In this document: positions 1 to 8,656 of the stretch, in pieces
How the letters are laid out: each line of letters opens with the position of its first letter
Position numbering within the stretch: the first letter of the stretch is position 1
From: Streptomyces sp. NBC_01439
GTDB taxonomy: Bacteria; Actinomycetota; Actinomycetes; Streptomycetales; Streptomycetaceae
Length of the DNA: 64,000 nucleotides
Reading direction: 5' to 3'
Assembly: GCF_036227605.1 (NCBI RefSeq)
Contig: NZ_CP109487.1
Location: forward strand, 1,178,001-1,242,000
Position numbers and translations under genes: made by a program
The notes under the pieces: generated by a model
Told to the model about the DNA's origin: nothing
What the model saw: only the letters and a program-made list of their open reading frames with translations
Database searches by the model: none

Positions 1-275
1 TCGACGACCTCCCCGCGCAGGAAGGCCCGCCCGGCCGGGGAGTCGATCACCGGCTGGGGCCGGCCGACGTGCAGCTTCCTGCCGGGAAGCGGCACCAGCA
101 GCGCCTGCGCGTAGTCCTGGAGCAGGATGGAGACGTCACGGCCTCCGATCCCGGCCATCTCCTCCGCGATCAGTGGGCCGATCAGCTGCGGTGGCATCCG
201 CCGCGCCCGGTGCAGCAGCAGGCCGAGCGGCCGCTCGCCGAGACCCTCGGCCCGGTCCACGCTCTCCTCGTTCAC
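1..275 (-). CDS. SpoIIE/PP2C-family phosphatase, N-terminal part (runs off the left edge)
   Basis: Only the first 91 codons of this leftward gene are present. The GTG at 275 is the likely start because an in-frame stop lies about 40 bases upstream and no better start follows it. The visible part contains RDVSILLQDYAQALLVPLPG and a following GRAFL segment. I recall this as the N-terminal sensory part of actinobacterial PP2C (SpoIIE) serine phosphatases, which reverse phosphorylation of anti-sigma antagonists. No catalytic residue lies inside the window, so the assignment rests on the N-terminal signature alone. Another SpoIIE-type phosphatase sits at 3614-4894. Confidence 0.5.
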   Translation of the reverse strand, partial: MNEESVDRAEGLGERPLGLLLHRARRMPPQLIGPLIAEEMAGIGGRDVSILLQDYAQALLVPLPGRKLHVGRPQPVIDSPAGRAFLRGEVV

Positions 276-414
276 GACCCGCCTCGCCGCCTCGTTCCTG
301 CCCGCCCGCGCCGGTCACCGCCTCCGCACAAGGTGACCTGGGAAACCGCCGGAGCGGCTCATTGCGCCATGCGCGGCATGTCGGCCCAAGCCGACCGCGG
401 GACGTGGACCCGGC

Positions 415-1122
415 CTACGCGAACCCGCCCCACACGGCGGCGCCGCTCTCCGCGGCACCGGCAGTGGCGTCGATCCGGTACGTGTCGTCCTTCGCATCGC
501 GCCCGCCGGCGGCGTGGTCGTACTGGCCGGCGAAAACGTGCTCGCCTGGCGGAACGGTCCTGCCGGGTCTGAGGGTCCACCGGTAGACGAGGAAGCCACC
601 TTCCTGGCGGGCGGAGAGGTCGAAGTCCGCGGCGGGGCGGGTCCGCCAGCTACCGGTGTCCTTCACCCCCTCGGTGAGGGCGATGCGCAGCTCGACGACG
701 AGCGCGGTGAGCGGCTTCCCCGCCTTCAGGGTGACGTTGCTCTGTGCCCAGTAGGCGTTGCTGTGGGGGTCGACGGAGCCGTCGGCCCAAAGGGGACCGT
801 CCTCGGTCCGGCTGCCCGCGGCCGTCGGTGGCACCGCATGGCCGCCGGCGGACGGGGCGGCGGCCATCGGATTCCGTGGCGGGTCCGGGGTGTGCACGGC
901 GGCGACCACCATGAGGGCGCTCGCCGTCAGGGTTCCGGCGGTGGCCAGGGTCGCGAGGACGATCCTCGGCCAGGACAGGGCGCGGGTGCGCTCGCGGTCC
1001 CGCGATCGGCGGGCGATGCCGGGACGGGCCATGCCGCGCTCGACCCGGGCCAGCATGCGGGCCCGGTCGGGCTGGTGGGCTCCGGCGCTCTCGCGCAGCA
1101 GGCCGCGCAGTTCGTCGGTCAC
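415..1122 (-). CDS. Membrane-anchored anti-sigma-factor-like protein
   Basis: A 235-residue protein starts at a GTG that overlaps the stop codon of the upstream sigma factor gene (GTGA), so the two are probably translationally coupled. Residues 1-50 are a basic cytoplasmic segment beginning VTDELRGLLRESA. Residues about 52-76 form one hydrophobic membrane helix. The remaining roughly 155 residues should lie outside the membrane and include a repeated-Trp beta-rich stretch. This layout, next to an ECF sigma factor, fits an anti-sigma factor that holds the sigma factor at the membrane. No zinc-binding HxxxCxxC motif is visible, so it is not a classical ZAS-type anti-sigma factor. The role is inferred mainly from topology and context. 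Confidence 0.7.
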   Translation of the reverse strand: MTDELRGLLRESAGAHQPDRARMLARVERGMARPGIARRSRDRERTRALSWPRIVLATLATAGTLTASALMVVAAVHTPDPPRNPMAAAPSAGGHAVPPTAAGSRTEDGPLWADGSVDPHSNAYWAQSNVTLKAGKPLTALVVELRIALTEGVKDTGSWRTRPAADFDLSARQEGGFLVYRWTLRPGRTVPPGEHVFAGQYDHAAGGRDAKDDTYRIDATAGAAESGAAVWGGFA

Positions 1123-1646
1123 CGGCTTCCCCTTTCCACCAGCTCGCCGGCGGCCCGGGTGCCGAGCAGCCGCTGCAGTTCCGCAGTCCCCTTCGAGGTC
1201 TGGCTCTTCACCGTACCCACCGATATCCCGAGTGCCGCCGCGGTGTCCTTCTCCGAGAGGTCGAAGGCGTACCGCAGTACCACGCAGGCGCATTTGCGGA
1301 ACGGCAGCGTGTCCAGGGCGGCCCGTACGTCCATGACTGCGGCCATGTCCGGGCCGTCGGTCCGCTCCGGGCGGTGCGACCAGAACAGCAGGACGCGCCG
1401 CCGCTCGCGCACCGTGCTCCGGATCCGGCTGCGGGCAAGGTTGGCGACGACTCCGCGGGCGTAGGCAGCCGCGGAGTCGGCACTGCGGGCCCTGTCCCAG
1501 CGGTGCCAGAGCGCGACCATCGCGTCCGCGGCGAGGTCGTCGGCGGCGTCCGCCTCCCCGGTCAGCAGGTACGCCAGGCGGGAGAGTTCGGCGTGGTGGC
1601 GTTCGAAGAACGCGTGGAACTCCGCGGCCGCCTCGTCTTCGGTCAT
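1119..1646 (-). CDS. ECF (SigE-like) RNA polymerase sigma factor
   Basis: A 175-residue extracytoplasmic-function sigma factor. Region 2 is seen around FHAFFERHHAELSRLAYLLT and the following D-A-D-D-L stretch that melts the -10 element. Region 4 is the C-terminal helix-turn-helix with ALGISVGTVKSQTSKG, which reads the -35 element. The ATG at 1646 fits the usual family length; the reading frame stays open upstream but overlaps the 3' end of the pectinesterase relic. It overlaps the membrane protein gene at 415-1122 by four bases, and a cotranscribed sigma/anti-sigma pair is the simplest reading. The inducing signal cannot be read from sequence. Confidence 0.85.
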   Translation of the reverse strand: MTEDEAAAEFHAFFERHHAELSRLAYLLTGEADAADDLAADAMVALWHRWDRARSADSAAAYARGVVANLARSRIRSTVRERRRVLLFWSHRPERTDGPDMAAVMDVRAALDTLPFRKCACVVLRYAFDLSEKDTAAALGISVGTVKSQTSKGTAELQRLLGTRAAGELVERGSR

Positions 1647-1771
1647 GGCCTCGGTACGGCCTCTCGGTGCTACGGGGGCGTTTTCAGGCAGGGGCCGGAG
1701 CGTAGCTGTCCGTTCGAGCGTTCGTTCGGACGCTTCGGTTCGCCCGGGCCTGGTCCACACGGTGACGCCCA

Positions 1772-3130
1772 TCAGTCCGTCGGGTTCCAGCCGTCGGTGC
1801 CGGCCAGGTAGGCGCGGGCGGTGTGGGCTGCGGCCCGGTACGGGGCGAGCTAGGGACGGTTCGCTCCGGTTCCGGCGCCGGGGCCCGTGTTGGCGTATTC
1901 GGCGAACCGGGCCGACTTCCAGGAGAAGCCCCCCATGTCCGTCCACGGCCCCTCGGTCTTCAGGGCCGCGGGCAGGCTCGTGTTGCGGATGACCAGCTGG
2001 CCGACCGCGCTCGGGCCCGGGTGCCAGGGCCGGCAGAGGTAGTAGGTCCCGGGTCGGGCGGGGCTGCTGATCGTGCTGTCGGTGATGAGGATCCCGTACG
2101 GCTTGGCCGCGTCGGTGTTCGGTGCGGCGAGGTATCCGTTGTGGCCGCCGGCCACGGCGCCCCGGTCGCGCAGGGTGACGTTGACCTGGTCGTAGACGGC
2201 GGTGGCGTTGCCGAAGACGAAGTCGACGTCCCCCGCAAAGAAGCAGTGTCGGAAGTACTGCCGGTACTGGTTGGTGGCGGAGGGAGCCCAGTTGAGGACG
2301 GTGTCCTGGTGTCCGATGAAACGCGAGTTGAGGTACTTCTGGCGGTCGCCGGACGCGTTGACCGCCACGGCCTGCGTGTCCCTGACGTCCGGGTGAGCCG
2401 ACCTCTCCCACGTGTTCTCGACCGTCACACCTGTGACGGTGATGTCGTTGGCCGAGAAGGTCGCGGTGGCACTGCCCGCGGTTCCGTACGTACCGCCTCC
2501 GGGCTTCGGTGTGCCGGAGGCGTTGTCGTGAGTAATGACGACGTCCTCGGCGTTGCCGGTGGCGCCTTTGAGCGTCAGTCCGTGCTTGGAGGCGGGGACG
2601 TTCACCGTCTCGCGGTAGGTGCCGCGCGCGACGAGGACGGTGTCGCCCGCGGTGGCGGCGTCGACGGCGGCCTGTACGGAGCGGTGGGCCGCGGAGCCGT
2701 CGGCGGCGACCGTCAGCGTACGGCCGCCGGCCGGACCGGACGGCGTGGGAGCGGCCTTGCCGCCGGTCTCGGTGAGGATACCGGCGCCGGCCTTCGCCGC
2801 CAGCTTCGCCGGCAGTTCGGATGCGGTTTCGAGTCCGGCGGTGAGGGTGGGCCGCCAGTCGACGGTGGTCTTGATCTTCTTCCCGGGGCCGGCGGAGTTG
2901 TGGGCGGCGACCAGGTCCACGGGGGCGCCGCCGACGAGGTTGCCGCTGCCCGCGATGGCTCCGGTGCCGTCGCCGCTGAGCAGCTGGGAGGTCTTCCGGT
3001 CGGGGGAGAGCTTCCAGTAGTTGTTCTGCGCGACGACCTGGGCGCCGGCCCGGGAGTTGACGCTGTAGCTGTGCGCGTAGCCCTCCGACGCCGTGGTGTC
3101 GTAGTAGTTGTCGTACAGGTGGATCTGCAC
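1772..3130 (-). pseudogene. Truncated pectate lyase-pectinesterase fusion with an in-frame amber stop
   Basis: The open frame 1850-3130 (426 residues) begins inside the C-terminal end of a pectate lyase domain (YDNYYDTTASEGYAHSYSV). It continues through a linker into a carbohydrate esterase family 8 pectin methylesterase, with GDVDFVFGNATAVY holding the catalytic Asp, and RPWHP. The secretion signal and most of the lyase are absent, although a GAGGGG sequence precedes the GTG at 3130. TAG at 1850-1852 stops the frame after TGANRP. The same frame then continues for 25 codons (LAPYRAAAHTARAYLAGTDGWNPTD) to TGA at 1772-1774, a segment resembling the usual end of these enzymes. A CAG-to-TAG change is the simplest cause. 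The esterase core is intact, but an unexported product is unlikely to act on pectin. Confidence 0.75.
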
Positions 3131-3252
3131 TGTTGACCCCTCAGTTGCCGCCGGAGCCCGAAAGGTTGCCGGGCACCCGCCGAAATCCTCTCGGTGACGT
3201 TGGCGGCCGGGTCACACGTCCCGAGCGGGCACCTCCTACGGCACCGGCGCCG

Positions 3253-3612
3253 TCAGGGACGCCTGGTGGCCGGTCGGTGTGCTGTGGCCGTGCCGACGTC
3301 GGGGTGGATGGTGAAGACCCGGTCGAGGCCGACGATGCGAAGGATGCGGATCGTGTTGTCGGGGACCGCCGCCAGGGCGATGTCCGCCTGGGCCGCGACA
3401 GCGTGGTTGCGGGCGACGATAAGGGCGGTGATGCCGCTGGAGTCGCAGAACCGTATGCGGGAGAGGTCCAGGACGAGGCGTTGTCCTGGCTCCAGGCTGA
3501 GCTCTGTCACGGCCTGTCGAAGGCGGGGGGCCTGGTCGTAGTCGAGGTCGCCGGCGATTTCCAGGACGGGGCCGGTGGTGGCGTCTCGGGCGGTAATCGT
3601 CAGGGTGCTCAT
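3253..3612 (-). CDS. STAS-domain anti-sigma factor antagonist (RsbV/SpoIIAA-like)
   Basis: A 119-residue single STAS-domain protein. The motif FCDSSGITALIVARN carries the serine that is phosphorylated by partner kinases in RsbV and SpoIIAA. The unphosphorylated form normally binds the anti-sigma factor and frees the sigma factor. The ATG at 3612 lies one base after the stop of the RsbP-like phosphatase gene, so this is the last gene of a leftward RsbQ-RsbP-RsbV-type operon. Its natural phosphatase would be the upstream gene product, which is broken here. No kinase/anti-sigma gene (RsbW-like) is adjacent. Confidence 0.88.
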   Translation of the reverse strand: MSTLTITARDATTGPVLEIAGDLDYDQAPRLRQAVTELSLEPGQRLVLDLSRIRFCDSSGITALIVARNHAVAAQADIALAAVPDNTIRILRIVGLDRVFTIHPDVGTATAHRPATRRP

Positions 3613-3613
3613 G

Positions 3614-4894
3614 TCAGATCGTGCTCTCGTGCAACGGGATGGGAAGGGGCACGCCGAGGGCGAGCAGAGCCGTGTCGTCGTCCAGGCCTTCACCGAAGCC
3701 GTCCAGGAGACCGGTGAGGGCGGTGATCAGCTCGTGTGCACCTGCAGGGGCGAGACCGGCGGTGAAAGTCCGCAGGGCGTCTTCGCCGTAGAGCTCGCGG
3801 TTCGTGCCGACGCGGGCTTCGGTGAGGCCGTCGGTGTAGAGGAGGAGGGAATCACCGGGACCGAGCGTGGTCGCGGCAGGGGTGAAGCGGGGGTCGGGCA
3901 GGATTCCGATGAGCAGGCCGCCGGGGGTGGGGAGGTAGTCGGCCCGGCCGTCGGCGCGCACGACGAGTGCGGGGGGATGGCCCCTGGACGCCAGGTGCAC
4001 GGCAACCGTTCCGGTGCTGGGATCGGGTTCCATCACACCGAAGATCGCGGTGCAGTAGCGCGGGTCCCCATTCGTGAACCGCTCGTGCAGCACGGTGTTC
4101 AAGGTGCACAGCGCGGCTACGGGGTCGGAATCGTGGAGGGCTGCGGCACGCAGGGTGTAGCGGGGCAGGGAGGTCACGGCGGCAGCCTGGGGACCTTTGC
4201 CGCAGACGCCGCCGAGGAAGAACGCCCAGCGCTTGTCGTCCAGCGGGAACAGGTCGTCGAAGTCTCCGCCCAGCCGGTCGACGGAGGCGGTGTGGTAGTG
4301 GGAGGCCGCTGCCATTCCGGGCACGGCGGGCAGGGCAGCGGGGAGCAGGCTCTGCTGGAGCACCGCGAGTGCTTCACGCAGCCGCTCCCTGTCGGCTTCG
4401 GCCTGCCGGCGGGCTTCCTCCGCCACCTGACGCTCGCGGAGCAGCTCGCTTTCGTAGGCGCGGCGCTGTCGTGCGTCGAAGACGGTGGTGCGGATCAGCA
4501 TCGGCTCGCCGTCGCCGCTCGTCTTCACACGGGAGGTGACCAGGACCGGGAGACGCCCGCCGCCCGGTGCCTTGAGTGCCATCGCTATCTCGCTGATCTA
4601 TCCCTGCATCCGCAGGAGCGGTGCGAAGTGCGTCTCGTGGTAGAGCTTGCCGCCGATCGTGAGGAGGTCGGTGAAGCGTCTACGGCCCACGACTTCCTCG
4701 CGCGTGAGGCCGAGGCAGTCCAGGAGCGTTCCGTTGATCTTTGCGATGGTGCCGTCCATCAGGGTGGACAGGTAGCCGCAGGGGGCGGATTCGTAGAGCT
4801 CTTCGGCGGCGTCCTCCAGCAGGGAGGAGAACACCGCGTCGGTGGCGGACTCTTCGCCGTCGGGCCGCTCAGGGTTCTGGGCGGTGCACCCCAT
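3614..4894 (-). pseudogene. RsbP-like PAS-PP2C phosphatase interrupted by TAG
   Basis: Two adjoining open segments in one reading frame make up a PAS-SpoIIE phosphatase. The first, 4598-4894 (98 residues), holds the PAS domain (NGTLLDCLGLTREEVVGR). TAG at 4598-4600 then interrupts LLRMQG-[stop]-ISEIAMALK. The second, 3614-4582 (322 residues), continues with a coiled linker and the PP2C domain, including YTDGLTEA and DDTALLAL. GAG-to-TAG is the simplest change. The usual GDVxGxG metal-binding Asp is also lost: the protein reads FFLGGVCGKG, with Gly in its place. Loss of both the frame and a metal ligand suggests decay, though restart at ATG 4582 or amber readthrough cannot be excluded. The upstream hydrolase stop and this ATG overlap (TGATG), as expected for an rsbQ-rsbP pair. 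Confidence 0.82.
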
Positions 4895-5697
4895 CACCGC
4901 AGCTCCCGCAGGAAGGCGCGGATGGCTGACGTGGTGGCCTCGGGAGCGCTCAGCTGGGGGCAGTGACCCGTTGCGTCCAGGGTGACCAGGCGGCTTCCGG
5001 GGATGGCCGCGTGGACGTAGCCGCCGACTTCGCACGGCGCGATCACGTCCTGGGCGCATTCCAGTACCAGCGTCGGTACGCCCGCCGACTTCAGGTCGTC
5101 ACGGCTGTCGGAGAGGAACGTGGTGCGGGCGAAGACGCGGGCGATCGCCGGATCGGTGGCGCAGAAACTGTTGGTCAGCTCCTCCCCCAGTTCCGGACGT
5201 TCGGGGTTGGCCGTGATCACCGGTGCCATCGTGGCCGACCAGCCGAGGTAGTTCGACTCGAGCGACTCCAGCAGCTCGTCGATGTCCTCGGCGCTGAAGC
5301 CGCCGCGGTAGGCGTCGTCGTCGATGTAGCAAGGGGAAGGGCCGACCATGACCAGGGAAGAGAACCGCTCGGGAGTGGTGGCCGCCGCCCGTACCCCGAT
5401 CATCGCGCTGACCGAATGTCCGACGAAGGCCACGTCCCGTAGGTCGAGGGCCTCGCACACCTCGACCACGTCGTGGGCGTATCCGTGCAGTGAGCCGTAG
5501 CGTTCGGCGCTCCAGGCGGACGGGTCGGAGCCGCCCGACCCGACGTAGTCGAACAGGACCACCTGGAATTCCTCGGCCAGCGCCGGGGCCACCAGGCCCC
5601 ACATGTTCTGGTCACAGCCGAACCCGTGCGCCAGCATCACCACGGGGCTGCCGGGTGATCCGCTGACCTTCACGTTGTTCCTGCGGAGGATATCCAT
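4894..5697 (-). CDS. rsbQ: RsbQ-like alpha/beta hydrolase
   Basis: A 267-residue alpha/beta hydrolase closely resembling Bacillus RsbQ along its whole length. Shared blocks include HGFGCDQNMW, LFDYVGSGGSD, VGHSVSAMIG and MVGPSPCYIDD. The expected triad is Ser95 (GHS), Asp217 and His245 (GHCP). In Bacillus, RsbQ supplies a ligand or hydrolysis product to the PAS domain of RsbP and so signals energy stress. The ATG at 5697 matches the family start and has AGGA seven bases upstream. A GTG at 5760 would add 21 residues and has a weaker ribosome site. The gene is coupled by TGATG to the interrupted RsbP-like gene, so the signalling path may be disconnected. Confidence 0.87.
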   Translation of the reverse strand: MDILRRNNVKVSGSPGSPVVMLAHGFGCDQNMWGLVAPALAEEFQVVLFDYVGSGGSDPSAWSAERYGSLHGYAHDVVEVCEALDLRDVAFVGHSVSAMIGVRAAATTPERFSSLVMVGPSPCYIDDDAYRGGFSAEDIDELLESLESNYLGWSATMAPVITANPERPELGEELTNSFCATDPAIARVFARTTFLSDSRDDLKSAGVPTLVLECAQDVIAPCEVGGYVHAAIPGSRLVTLDATGHCPQLSAPEATTSAIRAFLRELR

Positions 5698-5825
5698 CCC
5701 GTCATCCTGTTCATCGGTCTGGAGCGTCAGCACTGCCGACGCAGTCGGGGGTGTGCTCACGCCGGTCCCGTCAGTGAGACGGTCGGCAGGGCGCCGGGGG
5801 AACGGTCCGACCGCGGTGAAGCGGT

Positions 5826-6230
5826 TCAGCGTGCAAGGGCGAGGACGCCCAGGGCGCTGCCTTGTTCGTCGACGACGGGCAGAGCATCGAGCCGGCGGTA
5901 GCGCATCGCGTGCTCGGCTTCGGCCATCGTGGTGAGGGGCGAGGTGGACGGCCCGCGGTCACCGAGGACGTCGCGCAGCCGGATCCGGTCCGTGTAAGCG
6001 TCTCCGTCACGGACGGCCGCGAGCTGGGCCGGGGTCACCAGACCGGCACACAGGCCGTCCTCGTCGCAGACCAACAGATGTCCCGCGCGGGCACTGGCCA
6101 TGACGGACAAGGCCACTTCGACCGTCATGTCGTCGCAGACCTGCGGCCCGGCAGCCTCCATGGCGTCGACCACCACCGGGTACACAGGGTTGGCACTCAC
6201 CGAGCGGAACTGCATCTGGACCAGCGTCAA
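5826..6230 (-). CDS. Small two-CBS-domain protein, TTG start
   Basis: A 134-residue protein made essentially of two CBS motifs (HLLVCDEDGLCAGLVTPAQL and LPVVDEQGSALGVLAL). Such pairs bind adenine nucleotides and act as energy sensors or partners; no effector domain is attached. The start is chosen as TTG at 6230 because GGAGG lies six bases upstream. The internal ATG at 6215 has no comparable site, and an ATG at 6293 would run into the end of the helicase gene. It follows the DEAD-box helicase by 46 bases in the same direction and could be its operon partner. Confidence 0.75.
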   Translation of the reverse strand: MTLVQMQFRSVSANPVYPVVVDAMEAAGPQVCDDMTVEVALSVMASARAGHLLVCDEDGLCAGLVTPAQLAAVRDGDAYTDRIRLRDVLGDRGPSTSPLTTMAEAEHAMRYRRLDALPVVDEQGSALGVLALAR

Positions 6231-6276
6231 AACGTGCCTCCTGCAGAGATGGGTCAGTTTCCTGATCAAGTGGTTC

Positions 6277-7794
6277 TCAGGCCGCCGCCGCATCGAAGGC
6301 GGACCGGCGCACGTTCAGGCGCCGCGCCGCCGAAGCGGGACCGCGTCGGCTGCGGGAGGCCGCGCTGCGCTTGGGCCGCTCGGACACCGGCGCGGCGATG
6401 ACGACCGGGATGCCGGAGGGGGCCTGGGCGCCGGTGATCCGGCTGAGGGCCTCTTCCCCGGAGCGGACCTGGGTGGTCTGCGGGGTGATCCCGGCGGCGG
6501 CCATGAGCCGGGCCATGTCGCGGCGCTGGTTCGGGGTGACCAGGGTGACGACGCTGCCGGACTCCCCGGCACGGGCGGTACGCCCGCCACGGTGCAGGTA
6601 ATCCTTGTGGTCGGTGGGCGGATCCACGTTGACGACCAGGTCGAGGTTGTCGACGTGGATGCCGCGGGCGGCGACGTTCGTGGCGACGAGCACGCTGACG
6701 TGTCCGGTCTTGAACTGCGCCAGGGTGCGCGTGCGCTGCGGCTGCGACTTGCCGCCGTGCAGGGCGGCGGCCCGCACGCCGCTGTTCAGCAGGTGGCTGG
6801 TGAGCTGGTCCACGGCGTGCTTGGTGTCCAGGAACATGATGACGCGGCCGTCGCGTGCCGCGATCTCGGTGGTGGCGGCGTGCTTGTCACCGCCGTGCAC
6901 GTGCAGCACGTGGTGCTCCATCGTCGTCACCGCGCCCGCGGACGGGTCGACGGAGTGGACGACCGGGTCGGTCAGGTAGCGGCGCACCAGCAGGTCGACG
7001 TTGCGGTCGAGGGTGGCGGAGAACAGCATCCGCTGGCCCTCGGGGCGCACCTGGTCGAGCAGGGCGGTGACCTGCGGCATGAAGCCCATGTCGGCCATTT
7101 GGTCGGCTTCGTCCAGGACGGTGATCGCGACCTGGTTCAGTCGGCAGTCCCCACGGTCGATGAGGTCCTTCAGCCTGCCCGGCGTGGCGACGACGACCTC
7201 GGCGCCGCCGCGCAGCGCGCCCGCCTGCCGCCCGATGGGCATCCCGCCGACGACCGTGGCCAGGCGGAGCTTGACCGAGCGGGCGTACGGGGTGAGGGCG
7301 TCGGTGACCTGCTGGGCCAGCTCACGGGTCGGTACGAGGACCAGTGCGAGCGGCTGCCGGGGCTCGGCGCGCTGACCGGCCGTACGGGCCAGCAGGGCCA
7401 GCCCGAAGGCCAGGGTCTTGCCGGACCCGGTCCGCCCGCGTCCGAGCACGTCGCGGCCCGCCAAGGAGTTCGGCAGGGTCGCGCCCTGGATCGGGAACGG
7501 TACGGTCAAGCCCTCCGCAGTGAGTGCGGCGAGCAGTTCCGCGGGCATGGCGAGGTCGGCGAAGGCCTCGACGGCGGGCAGGGCCGGGGTGATCGTCTTG
7601 GGCAGGGCGAATTCGCCCTGCACCGCGGCGGGCCGGCGGCCGTACCCGCCCGAGCGGCTCGGGCCACCGGAACGGCTCGGGGCGGAAGAACCGAAGCGGC
7701 CGCCGCGGCCCGAACCCGCGGCGGAACCTGAGGTGGGGCCGCCGGTGCGGCTGCGGGTGCGAGCGGAGCGGTTGTTCGTACGTACGGGGTTCAT
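6277..7794 (-). CDS. DEAD-box ATP-dependent RNA helicase
   Basis: A 505-residue DEAD-box helicase that unwinds structured RNA. Motifs appear in order: a Q motif (FPIQGATLP), Walker A (RTGSGKT), PTRELAQQ, TPGRL, DEAD in VLDEADQMADMGF, SAT in FSATL, and HRGGRTARAG as motif VI. The first about 60 residues are a basic Gly/Ser/Arg-rich tail, and another basic segment ends the protein; both are common RNA-contact regions. The ATG at 7794 is preceded by GAGGAAGG. The cold-shock protein gene is next upstream on the same strand, which suggests a role in RNA handling at low temperature or under stress. Confidence 0.93.
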   Translation of the reverse strand: MNPVRTNNRSARTRSRTGGPTSGSAAGSGRGGRFGSSAPSRSGGPSRSGGYGRRPAAVQGEFALPKTITPALPAVEAFADLAMPAELLAALTAEGLTVPFPIQGATLPNSLAGRDVLGRGRTGSGKTLAFGLALLARTAGQRAEPRQPLALVLVPTRELAQQVTDALTPYARSVKLRLATVVGGMPIGRQAGALRGGAEVVVATPGRLKDLIDRGDCRLNQVAITVLDEADQMADMGFMPQVTALLDQVRPEGQRMLFSATLDRNVDLLVRRYLTDPVVHSVDPSAGAVTTMEHHVLHVHGGDKHAATTEIAARDGRVIMFLDTKHAVDQLTSHLLNSGVRAAALHGGKSQPQRTRTLAQFKTGHVSVLVATNVAARGIHVDNLDLVVNVDPPTDHKDYLHRGGRTARAGESGSVVTLVTPNQRRDMARLMAAAGITPQTTQVRSGEEALSRITGAQAPSGIPVVIAAPVSERPKRSAASRSRRGPASAARRLNVRRSAFDAAAA

Positions 7795-8061
7795 ACAGAA
7801 CCTTCCTCGATACGGCGCGCATCAAGGAATTCCGGGAGCCGAAGAACAGCGCGGGGAATCGCAAGAACGGGCCGAATGGAATGCGAAAGCGAAGCCGGCC
7901 GCAGGGAGTCCGTGCGGGCGCCGCTATGAAAATGGGTGGTGCCGGACGTGAAATCTCCGAGATCGACTCGGGTGCAGGTCCGTAGAGGTCCGCGTGCCGG
8001 AGAGGAATCTCCGGGTGGTGAGGGGCATCCCGCAGGTGGACCCACTGCGGGAGGTGCCTGC
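7795..8061 (-). other. Leader region of the helicase gene
   Basis: No coding sequence is credible here. On the minus strand this is the stretch between the terminator behind the cold-shock gene and the helicase start. It is long for Streptomyces and could contain a promoter and a structured leader; I cannot place either. Confidence 0.4.
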
Positions 8062-8099
8062 AGCTGGGGCCCGCACCCCGAAGGATGCGGGCCCCAGCT
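8062..8099 (-). terminator. Perfect 14-bp stem terminator behind the cold-shock gene
   Basis: AGCTGGGGCCCGCA (8062-8075) pairs with TGCGGGCCCCAGCT (8086-8099) across a 10-base loop. It begins about 20 bases after the cold-shock gene stop on the minus strand. There is no U-tract, as is usual for Streptomyces terminators. Being symmetric, it could also stop plus-strand transcripts. Confidence 0.8.
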
Positions 8100-8117
8100 A
8101 CGAAGTGCGCGTCAGCG

Positions 8118-8321
8118 TCAGGCAGGAACGATGTTCTCGGCCGTCGGACCCTTCTGGCCCTGCGCGATGTCGAAGGTGACCTTCTGGCCTTCAGCCAGCT
8201 CGCGGAAGCCCTGGGCGGCGATGTTCGAGAAGTGGGCGAACACGTCGGCGCCGCCACCGTCCTGCTCGATGAAGCCGAAACCCTTTGCCGCGTTGAACCA
8301 CTTCACGATGCCAGATGCCAT
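8118..8321 (-). CDS. Cold-shock protein (CspA family)
   Basis: A 67-residue single cold-shock domain. RNP1 is GFGFIEQD and RNP2 is DVFAHFS, with the [11 protein letters not shown] start typical of the family. Such proteins bind single-stranded RNA and melt secondary structure. AAGGAG sits just before the ATG at 8321. The region upstream (8322-8656) is less GC-rich than its surroundings and lacks genes, consistent with the long untranslated leaders common for csp genes. The protein is presumably very abundant and acts with the neighbouring helicase. Confidence 0.95.
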   Translation of the reverse strand: MASGIVKWFNAAKGFGFIEQDGGGADVFAHFSNIAAQGFRELAEGQKVTFDIAQGQKGPTAENIVPA

Positions 8322-8656
8322 GTCAGATCTCCTTTGGGGCAGTACAGCGGAATCCGCATTGCACGGACACCGTGTCGCCGCGATGATGCCCCGCCGGGAA
8401 ATGACCCGGAAATACGAAGCACTCCCATGGGGCACGGAGACCGGCTGGAGGCACTTGAAGTTTTGGGAACCACGACTACAACTGAGATCGACAATAGCAT
8501 GCCGTAGCGGTCTGCGTACGAATAACAATTCACCGTGATCGCCGCGCTAAAAACCCTCTCCGCATGGACCGCTAAATCCTTGCATCGCGGTGACAGATAT
8601 TGGCAGCCCAGGCGCAACGCTTTTTGAACAAAGGGATACCGGCGGGCTCGCCCGCC
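8322..8656 (-). other. Non-coding leader/promoter region of the cold-shock gene
   Basis: No gene is supported. The 8455-8600 part is notably AT-richer than its neighbours and contains runs such as AATAACAATTC and CTAAAAACC. This is where a csp promoter and long leader would be expected. No exact promoter assignment is made. Confidence 0.45.
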
